Positions 54,819 to 61,675 of a DNA stretch of 64,000 bases are shown piece by piece. This stretch comes from Enterococcus alishanensis (GTDB taxonomy: Bacteria > Bacillota > Bacilli > Lactobacillales > Enterococcaceae), in NCBI RefSeq assembly GCF_019218635.1, contig NZ_JAHUZB010000011.1, positions 1-64,000 on the forward strand, in the 5' to 3' direction. The notes below the pieces were generated by a model. It was not told the DNA's origin and made no database searches. It saw only the letters and a program-made list of their open reading frames with translations. The translations under genes were made by a program, and so were the position numbers. The first letter of the stretch is position 1. Each line of letters starts with the position of its first letter.

Positions 54819-55814
54819 ATATATTCAAATTACTTGAACCGCTCCGGTAATAAACTAATTATTATATCTTTGTTAATAGTTGCAATAGTATTATTAAGCT
54901 TAATTGATCTCTCAAACGGAGTATATAGTATGGATGTTTTTAATGCATTTACCTCCGTAGATAAGATTGTTCTTTTTAATATGAGATTACCAAAAACTCT
55001 CACATGTTTCTTAGTTGGTGCATGCTTAGGCCTCTCAGGTCTATGCATGCAAAACATTTTGAAAAATCCAATTGCTAGTCCATTTACATTAGGCATCTCT
55101 TCAGCCGCTAGTTTTGGAGCTTCTCTAAGTATTTTAACTGGTTTTCCATTCCTAATACCGAATTACAATATCCAATTCGGGTCTATTCTCTTTTCGTTTA
55201 TCGGTTGTGCTTTAATAACTGTCTTTTTAGTTGGAAGACAAGCAACTGCTAATAGGATGGTTCTTATTGGCGTAGCTGTAAATTTCTTTTTTTCAGCTTT
55301 ACAAGCCTTTGCTCAATATGCTGCTAATGAAAGAGATAGTCAAAAAATAGTTACTTGGATATTCGGCTCTATTTCACGTTCTACATGGGATGGGGTCTTA
55401 ATAATCTCATTGGGATTATTTATAGCGCTACCTTTAATATATAAAGAATCTTGGAAAGTAAACCTTTTGATGTTTTCTGACGAAAAAGCTCAGAGTATGG
55501 GGATCCAAACTACTAGATTAAGGATATATATATTTCTCCTAACATCTTTTGTTACTGCTATAGCAATATCTTATGTGGGTACTATAGGATTTATAGGACT
55601 ACTTGCACCGCATTTTTCACGTTTATTAGTAGGGAATGATTTTAGATATTCTTGCATAACTTCCATTTTATTTGGATCACTTTTGCTACTATTAGCATCT
55701 GTAATTTCAAAAAATATTTTACCAGGTACTATAATACCTGTAGGAATTATAACTAGTATAGTAGGGGTACCTTTTATGTGCGTTGTTGCTTGGAAAGGAG
55801 GAAAAACTTATTGA
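54819..55814 (+). CDS. FecCD-type ABC transporter permease
   Basis: Membrane protein with about nine helices and FecCD motifs (MRLPKTLTCFLVGACLGLSG, LKNPIASPFTLGISSAASFG, GLLAPHFSRLLVGNDFRY). The GAGGAGGG ribosome site (54805-54812) points to ATA 54819 as start (331 residues); the nearest usual start is TTG 54834, which is 21 bases from that site. The first codon may be a mutated ATG. It moves Fe(III)-chelates or cobalamin-like ligands. Confidence 0.87.
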   Translation: MYSNYLNRSGNKLIIISLLIVAIVLLSLIDLSNGVYSMDVFNAFTSVDKIVLFNMRLPKTLTCFLVGACLGLSGLCMQNILKNPIASPFTLGISSAASFGASLSILTGFPFLIPNYNIQFGSILFSFIGCALITVFLVGRQATANRMVLIGVAVNFFFSALQAFAQYAANERDSQKIVTWIFGSISRSTWDGVLIISLGLFIALPLIYKESWKVNLLMFSDEKAQSMGIQTTRLRIYIFLLTSFVTAIAISYVGTIGFIGLLAPHFSRLLVGNDFRYSCITSILFGSLLLLLASVISKNILPGTIIPVGIITSIVGVPFMCVVAWKGGKTY

Positions 55815-56557
55815 CATTGAGTATTAGAGGACTAAGCATAAAAAAAGGACAGAAAAAGATACTTAATGATGTTAATTGCGTCTTTGAAGAAGGAAAACTC
55901 TCTTGCATTCTGGGGATTAATGGGTCAGGTAAAAGTATGTTTTTGAAAAGTATAGTAGGTATTGAAAAAGCTAAAGGTGTTATTGATCTCGATATGGAAT
56001 GCTTAAAAGCAAGTAAATTATCTTATATATCTCAAATGATTGACCAACTATCGGGGATAACTGTATTTGAAGTTGTATTGTATGGTCTATACCCTAACAT
56101 ATCATGGAAAACAACAAATTTGGAAATTACTAAAGTAGAAAGTATTCTAACAGAATTACGTATCCAACATTTAATAAACGAGGATTTTGGAAATTTATCT
56201 GGAGGACAGAAGCAATTAGTAATACTAGCGCAAGCTCTAATTAAAAATCCAAGATTACTAATTGCTGATGAGCCGACGTCTGCATTAGATGTTAATAATC
56301 AGTTACGCTATCTTGAATTTTTAAAAAAATATATAAAGACAAATAACATAATTGGCATCGTCGTACTTCATGACCTATCTATGGCAACAAGATTTTCTGA
56401 TAGATTATATATTATGGAACAAGGTAAATTTGTTGATGAAGGTTCTATAGGAGAAGTTCTAAAAAGTAAAGTTCTCGAAAAAACGTTTGGAGTCACTTTG
56501 GACCTAATTAAAACAAGCAATGGTTTACTATCCATTGTGCCGATAAATCGAATGTGA
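55811..56557 (+). CDS. Iron-type ABC transporter ATP-binding protein
   Basis: 248 residues from TTG 55811 (AAAGGAGG upstream), overlapping the permease stop. Walker A GINGSGKS (36-43), Q-loop ISQMID, signature LSGGQKQ near 135, Walker B LLIADEPTSALD near 155, H-loop VVLHDLS. Powers the FecCD permease. Confidence 0.93.
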   Translation: MTLSIRGLSIKKGQKKILNDVNCVFEEGKLSCILGINGSGKSMFLKSIVGIEKAKGVIDLDMECLKASKLSYISQMIDQLSGITVFEVVLYGLYPNISWKTTNLEITKVESILTELRIQHLINEDFGNLSGGQKQLVILAQALIKNPRLLIADEPTSALDVNNQLRYLEFLKKYIKTNNIIGIVVLHDLSMATRFSDRLYIMEQGKFVDEGSIGEVLKSKVLEKTFGVTLDLIKTSNGLLSIVPINRM

Positions 56558-56569
56558 GGTAAATATAAA

Positions 56570-57730
56570 ATGTATAAGAAAAAATTCTTAGTCATTATGT
56601 TAGCATGCTTAGGTTTAATTTTGTATGCTTGTGGGAAAGATAACGAAACTGAAAGTTTAGATAAAAAAAATTTCCATGAAATTACAGATGTTAGAGGTCG
56701 TACAGTGAAGGTTCCTATAGAAGTTGAACGTGCTTATTACCCTTATTACTACGAAAATTTATTAACTGTAGTTGGTCCCAATGCGTTTGATAAAATTAGT
56801 GCTACCTCAGTTTATGATACTCAAAACTATTCAAAAGAATTTTATAGGCTTTTGGAAGAAAGCAGTCCAGGACTGAAAGAAACCTTAGATGTTGGATCGA
56901 CACTCAAAGATGATTTTGATATTGAAAAATTAATAGAATCTAATCCTGATATAGTAATTCTTGCCAACTATCAATATGATGCAATCGGGGAGGCGAATAT
57001 CAATAATCTTGAATCAATGAATATTCCTGTAGTATTCATTGATTATACGGACCTAAGTATAGAAGCCCATGAAGAATCTACTAGAATACTTGGAGAAATT
57101 TTCAATGCAGAAGAACGAGCTTCAGAATTAATAGAAAATTATAAAACTAAAATATCTAGAATTGATGAAGTTGTAAGCTCCATAGCATTGGAAGATAAAA
57201 AGAGCGCATTTTTTGAAGTAGTTTATGGCAATACAACTTTCAAAGAATATGGAAAAGCATACGGTAATAGTATGTTAGGTCTATTAGGAAGTCTGGCAGG
57301 AGCAGACAATATTTACGGATTATCTGAAATAGATCTTATAGATATAAATCCAGAATTTCTTTTCGAAGAAAATCCCTATGCAATATTTTTAGATGGAGGG
57401 AATTTCGCTGATGATAGTTCTGCTTTCATTAAAACAGGTTACTCTGTTTCCAAAAAGGAAACTCAAGAATCAATAAATCGACTAATAAATGATAGAGAAG
57501 GCTTTGAGACACTTGAAGCTGTTAAAGAGCAAAGAGTTTTTGCTTTAGACGACGATATTATGCGAACAATGAAAGATTATGTACTCATAGAGTATATTGG
57601 AAAACAATTGTACCCTGATAAATTTGTGGATTTTAATCCGGAAGAGGATCTGAAAGAATTTAATAAAGCCTACTTACCTAATTTACCTAACGATAGTTCC
57701 TTCATGGTTAAATGGGCTGCAACAGATTAA
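56570..57730 (+). CDS. Iron-type ABC transporter substrate-binding lipoprotein
   Basis: 386 residues, lipobox LYAC with Cys21. Class III binding protein of the FecB/BtuF type: ITDVRGRTVKVPIEVERAYY (38-57), IESNPDIVIL, and a C-terminal lobe ending in LAGADNIYGLSEIDL and FALDDDIMRT. Tyr-rich loop PYYYENL may take part in ligand binding. Completes the uptake system. The ligand is unknown. Confidence 0.9.
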   Translation: MYKKKFLVIMLACLGLILYACGKDNETESLDKKNFHEITDVRGRTVKVPIEVERAYYPYYYENLLTVVGPNAFDKISATSVYDTQNYSKEFYRLLEESSPGLKETLDVGSTLKDDFDIEKLIESNPDIVILANYQYDAIGEANINNLESMNIPVVFIDYTDLSIEAHEESTRILGEIFNAEERASELIENYKTKISRIDEVVSSIALEDKKSAFFEVVYGNTTFKEYGKAYGNSMLGLLGSLAGADNIYGLSEIDLIDINPEFLFEENPYAIFLDGGNFADDSSAFIKTGYSVSKKETQESINRLINDREGFETLEAVKEQRVFALDDDIMRTMKDYVLIEYIGKQLYPDKFVDFNPEEDLKEFNKAYLPNLPNDSSFMVKWAATD

Positions 57731-57842
57731 CAATCCTTTCTATTTTTATAACGTAGTATATTTAAGTACACTGTTTAATAGATGAGGCTGGACATAAGTT
57801 GGGCCTGTAAAAATTTTTGTGAAAGTTCTTTTTTTCTGTTAA

Positions 57843-58505
57843 ATGTAATCAGTGACTCTATTTTCAAAAAATACGACGAATTGTGACAGAATTTGTCCCC
57901 AATTTTGGACCTTCATGGTCCATTTTTTGTAGCATCCATAGTAACGAGGTACAGCATTTTTAGCAATGATTCGTCTGAAGGGAAAATACTTTTCGACTTT
58001 GTCGGTTTGCGTAGCTGTCTGTGAAAACCTTCCATTAGTTGCGTATATAATCCGGCGCAAATCTGCGGGATACTTGAAAAAAGTCGCTTATTCTGCCTAA
58101 TTATCCATCCAACTTTTTATGATAATCGGGTATTTTTTACTCCATTTTCCATCAAATTCACTGAGTCCCTCCGAAGCTAATTCTTCCGTAGAAGCCTTAT
58201 AATAGGCTCTAAATCCGCAGTTATGGCTTTTAAATCTTTGTACCCGACAAAACGGATACTATTGCGAATTTGATGAACGATACACTTTTGAACTTCAGTT
58301 TGTGGGAAAGTTGCTTGAATTACCTCGCTAAAGCCAGTAAGATTGTCTGTGCAAGCAATTAGAATGTCTTAAACTTCGCGATTTTTCAACTCATTTAGCA
58401 CCATTAACCAAAACTTTGAAGATTCAGATTTACCAATCCAGATACCTAATACTTCTTTATACCCCTCAATTGTTACGCCAAGAACAATGTAGATAGCTCT
58501 TATTG
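57843..58505 (-). pseudogene. IS256-family transposase remnant
   Basis: Minus-strand pieces in order: an IACTDNLTGFSEVIQ-like segment with QKCIVHQIRNS near 58290, a middle with several stops, and the C-terminus KKWTMKVQNWGQILSQF before 57839. These match IS256-family (mutator type) transposases. Frameshifts and stops are many. The end at about 57785 (GAGGCTGGACATAAGTTGG) resembles sequence at the window end (AACTTATGTCCA, 63989-64000). Confidence 0.75.
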
Positions 58506-58510
58506 CATGA

Positions 58511-58627
58511 GGTAGTCAATACTCAGACACAAAACAGACACCTGAAAATCAAACAAACATAATTGGCACCACTGAGATTAGCAATTCAACAATATATCAA
58601 GACGCTGTTAATGAGCCAGTATACTAA
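58511..58627 (+). pseudogene. Fragment of an unknown secreted-type gene
   Basis: Between the IS256 and IS3 remnants a frame reads SQYSDTKQTPENQTNIIG and TTEISNSTIYQDAVNE, a polar Thr/Asn/Gln-rich composition like a surface-protein linker, ending inside the IS3 terminal repeat. Probably the residue of a gene hit by both elements. Confidence 0.35.
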
Positions 58628-58962
58628 AAGTTGACACATGGATAGAAAACTATCTAAAATTTAGTCGAGGTGTGTATTCCAATGAAATATGAAACATCAT
58701 TTAAACAACATTGTGTCAACTTAGTGGTTAAAGAAGGCCGAACAAAAGTAAGTGTCACCAAAGAATTTAATTTGAGTCAAGGACTCATCAAAAAATGGAT
58801 AGATGTCTACGAAACTACTCGTACAGACAAACAATTAGATTTAGAACAACGACAGCGGGAACTTGAGAAAGAAAATAAATTGCTTAAAAAGGAAAATGAC
58901 TTCCTAAAAAAGCGACCGCCTTCTTTGCCAAGAACCAAAACCTGTAAGATTTGCATTTATTA
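58612..58962 (+). pseudogene. IS3-family orfA remnant with terminal repeat
   Basis: IS end TGAGCCAGTATACTAAAAGT at 58612, then orfA from ATG 58682 (MKYETSFKQHCVNLVVKEGR, LSQGLIKKWIDVYETTRTD, coiled-coil KENKLLKKENDFL). One missing A near 58907 shifts the frame; in the other frame the expected end KKATAFFAKNQNL-stop appears. OrfB is absent. Twin of the remnant at 18338. Confidence 0.8.
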
Positions 58963-59102
58963 ATATTTCATTCATACTAATTGTTCGTTTTACATATCAA
59001 TTAGGCCATTTTCTTTGAAAGTCATTTTTTAATAATTTATGGTATTTGAAACAAACATTTGTTAATATATTGTTCGTAACGGAAAAATGTTAGGAGATTA
59101 AA

Positions 59103-59639
59103 ATGTGTAAATTAAAGAAATTTGTTTTATTTGGAATTGTTGGAATCACAGGCACTTTGACATTTCAATCAGTAAATGCTGACGCTGCAACTCTTTTAAG
59201 AGTGTACAACCCTAATTCAGGTGAACACCATTATACGCTAAGTCTAACTGAGCGAGATAGCTTAGTTCAAGGTGGCTGGAAAAATGAAGGCAATGCATGG
59301 TTGGTACCTGATCAAGGAACACCCGTGTATAGATTATATAACCCAAATGCAGGTGATCATCATTATACTTTAGATGATAGCGAGAAAACTTTTTTGGAAA
59401 GTTCAGGTTGGAAGTATGAAGGAATCTCTTGGTAATCCGGAGGTTCGACTCCTGTGTATAGATTATATAATCCTAATGCTAAAGCTGGATCTCATCATTA
59501 TACTTTAAGTTCAACTGAACGAGATAATTTAGTACAAGCCGGATGGAAATCAGAAGGAATTGGATTTTACTCTACTTTTGATGGTACTACAGGTTTCCCA
59601 GCACCAAATGGCTGGGGAGTCGATTCTGGGCAATGGTAA
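59103..59639 (+). pseudogene. DUF5648 secreted protein with premature stop
   Basis: Paralog of the 46731 gene over its full length (signal peptide FVLFGIVGITGTLTF; three DUF5648 repeats). A CAA-to-TAA change at 59433-59435, within ISWQ-SGGSTP, cuts the product after two repeats (110 residues). The third repeat stays open in frame to 59639. The two-repeat product may still be secreted. Confidence 0.85.
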
Positions 59640-59708
59640 AAATCTCATCCAATATTTCATACATTCCTTATGAATTAATTATAATAAATAAATATTCAAT
59701 AATGTATT

Positions 59709-59743
59709 AAAGGGTCAAAAACTTAAAAGTTTTTGACTCTTTT
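59709..59743 (+). repeat. Hairpin family C, copy 2
   Basis: AAAGGGTCAAAAACTT and AAGTTTTTGACTCTTT, 70 bases after the DUF5648 pseudogene, in the same relation as copy 1 to its gene. Terminator-like. Confidence 0.85.
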
Positions 59744-59794
59744 AATTTACTCCAAATTAATTAGTCTACACTAGTGTCCAATGATTTACTACTA

Positions 59795-59833
59795 TAAGTG
59801 TTACTTTTGGGTATACTTACAGGTGACATTGTT
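59795..59833. repeat. Hairpin family B, copy 4
   Basis: TAAGTGTTACTTTTGGGTAT and ACTTACAGGTGACATTGTTT. Left half identical to copy 1, right half diverged. Confidence 0.7.
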
Positions 59834-59971
59834 TAAAGTCACAAAAACGGCTAGATTTCAGGTTTTTTTAATAGTTATATGTGTTACTTTTAGGTAGTGA
59901 GTATATAGTTATATGCCAATGAAAAACAGACTATGGTAGCAAATTACTATAAATCATGCTATACTTTAATT

Positions 59972-60044
59972 GCGAAATGTGAAGATTTTTTACATGAGAA
60001 ACACAAAGGGCAAACCTACGGCGAATAGGTTTGCCCTTCTTTTT
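59972..60044 (+). ncRNA. RNA II-type antisense RNA of the par/Fst locus
   Basis: An extended -10 (TGCTATACT, -10 hexamer 59960-59965) would start an RNA near 59972, ending at the strong terminator 60006-60044. That gives about 70 nt, like RNA II of pAD1 par. It is convergent with the toxin message and shares its terminator, so it can pair with its 3' end. Confidence 0.75.
60006..60044. terminator. Shared terminator of the par/Fst RNAs
   Basis: AAGGGCAAACCTA and TAGGTTTGCCCTT around CGGCGAA, followed by CTTTTT. Confidence 0.9.
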
Positions 60045-60083
60045 ACGTTAGTTGCGACTGCTAACGTGTGTGTTGGTAGCAAC

Positions 60084-60188
60084 TTACTTACGGTTATCGT
60101 CTTTCTCGTCCAACATACGAGAAATCCATTCTAGAACCAATCCGACGAAGATTGGTGCAATAACCAATGCGAAGATTTTATCAATCAA
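60084..60188 (-). CDS. fst: Fst-family type I toxin
   Basis: TTG 60188 (GTG 60197 is an alternative) opens a 34-residue peptide with MIDKIFALVIAPIFVGLVLE, then WISRMLDEKDDNRK. This has the hallmarks of Fst: N-terminal membrane helix with the IAPIFVGLVLE core and a charged, disordered tail ending DDNRK. It would disturb the membrane when the unstable RNA II is lost. Too short for routine gene calling. Sits among IS remnants, so it was probably carried in by a plasmid. Confidence 0.92.
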   Translation of the reverse strand: MIDKIFALVIAPIFVGLVLEWISRMLDEKDDNRK

Positions 60189-60333
60189 GAGAAACACCCC
60201 ACTTTCGGGGCAAGTTGCCAAGATTTATTATAGCACGCATTTTAAAAGATGCATTGATTACCAAGAGGCAATGAACATTTTCTTGTAATCTTATATAACC
60301 ACAAAAAAATTAATCATAATTAAATAGAAGTTT

Positions 60334-60361
60334 GTCCATTATAGGTATACTTATAGTGGAC
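60334..60361. repeat. Hairpin family A, copy 3
   Basis: GTCCATTATA, GGTATACT, TATAGTGGAC then TTTTT. Just outside the par/Fst locus. Confidence 0.85.
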
Positions 60362-60469
60362 TTTTTATTTTGTTAATTTTGCAACAACTTCAATAGTCTA
60401 TTTTACTTGTCAATTAAATATAAAGCTTAAAATTTGATTTTCGTTCAGAATGTTAGGTAAATAAGGGAA

Positions 60470-60592
60470 TTCTCCTTTTCCGTCAAGATGCTCTTGAACG
60501 ATTTTTAGTTTGAATTCAAAACTATATTTAGCCTTAAAATACCAATATCTGCAAATTAGATTTTTGGTCTAATTTTTGGGGGAGGTACAATT
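60470..60592 (-). pseudogene. IS3-family orfA scrap with terminal repeat
   Basis: Minus strand KAKYSFEFKLKIVQEHLDGKG and the end GATTTTTGGTCTAATTTTTG match the remnant at 30303-30500. Only about 25 orfA residues remain. Confidence 0.7.
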
Positions 60593-60612
60593 TTCAGAAG
60601 TGATTTCTCTTT

Positions 60613-61527
60613 TTAATTTAATAAACATTTTTTTGTTCTTTCTTTTAATTTATGTTGTTTTTTTCGGTATAGAGAAGGTGTGCATTTGTATTTATGTTTA
60701 AAAGATCGACTAAAATGTGAACTATCATAAAAGCCATATTTTGTTGCAATATCTATAATTGCTGTGTGACCGAATGCTAATTCTTGACTAGCAGCTATTA
60801 AACGTTTATTTGATAGATACTTAGAAAAAGTCAATTGTTTTTGGCTAAATGCCTTTTGAATAGTACGAGGCGATTTTGAAAAAGCACTTGCAACTGATTC
60901 TAAAGAAAGAGAAGTTTCAAAAATATTTTGATTAATATAATCAGTTAGTTGTAGAAAAAATTCCTTGGTTTCCGATTGTGTTTCATTTAGCCATTCAGCA
61001 ATTAAAACAATTAGATTCATAAGTACTAGTTTTTTTTGATAATCAGATAAATGGTGTAACTCTTGTTCTGCATGAAGAATTTCTGTAAAAATGATTTTCC
61101 CCAATCCCGTTTTACAAGTAAGTTTGTCTCCGTGATGATTAAAATTGGTAATTTTAGGTGCTAAGATTTCTTTAGGAATTAAAAAGTTAATTCCAGTGGA
61201 AGGTGTTTTTCGTTCATAGAAACCAGCATTTTTCGGTTGAAAAAGGAAACATTCTTCTTGAGAAAGTAAGATTTTATCTTGATTCATATGATAGAGCTCG
61301 GACCCACTGAATAAAAATCGCAAGCCATAGTGAATAGATTCACCATGCGTATCATAAAATAATCCAGTTGACGGTAGGTTTTCACTATAGGTTATAATCA
61401 GATGATCAATCAAATGTAAGCGTGTGTTAGTGGAGTAACCATAGCCATCTAAAGAATAATGTAAGTTTAAAAGATTGAGATAATCACTGTACTCTTGGAC
61501 ATTATCAAAAACCAAATCTTGTGACAT
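60613..61527 (-). CDS. AraC-family transcriptional regulator
   Basis: About 304 residues. ATG 61527 has GAAGGATGTGG upstream; ATG 61548 is possible. N-terminal sensing region with beta strands and few motifs; C-terminal double helix-turn-helix (LESVASAFSKSPRTIQKAFS, and IIDIATKYGFYDSSHFSRSF) from about residue 205. Divergent from the oxidoreductase gene, 148 bases apart, so it probably controls it in response to a small molecule. Confidence 0.88.
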   Translation of the reverse strand: MSQDLVFDNVQEYSDYLNLLNLHYSLDGYGYSTNTRLHLIDHLIITYSENLPSTGLFYDTHGESIHYGLRFLFSGSELYHMNQDKILLSQEECFLFQPKNAGFYERKTPSTGINFLIPKEILAPKITNFNHHGDKLTCKTGLGKIIFTEILHAEQELHHLSDYQKKLVLMNLIVLIAEWLNETQSETKEFFLQLTDYINQNIFETSLSLESVASAFSKSPRTIQKAFSQKQLTFSKYLSNKRLIAASQELAFGHTAIIDIATKYGFYDSSHFSRSFKHKYKCTPSLYRKKQHKLKERTKKCLLN

Positions 61528-61675
61528 CTTTTCCACATCCTTCGCCATAATACCGAAAAAATTTCATTTATGTACAATTATTATAGTTCACATGTTGATA
61601 GGATACAAAGGAAAGGAAGATATTTTCTTATTATTTGTGAATGATGAAACAAATGAAATTATAGGAGGGATTTAT

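Larger units (their letters stand above)
60006..60220 (-). ncRNA. RNA I-type toxin message of the par/Fst locus
   Basis: Minus-strand extended -10 TGCTATAAT (hexamer 60227-60232) predicts a start near 60220 and a transcript of about 215 nt to the shared terminator, as for RNA I of pAD1. Near its 5' end CCCCGAAAGTGGGG (about 60197-60210) can fold over the translation start, matching the known control hairpin of Fst messages. Confidence 0.75.

Noticed and set aside
58880-58930. Programmed -1 frameshift in the orfA A run at 58907 as sign of an active IS3
   Set aside because: The shifted frame ends at once in the usual orfA terminus and no orfB follows, so it is simply a broken orfA.
9049-60361. 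CRISPR array from the recurring palindromes
   Set aside because: Copies are tens of kilobases apart with no regular spacers and no cas genes in the window.
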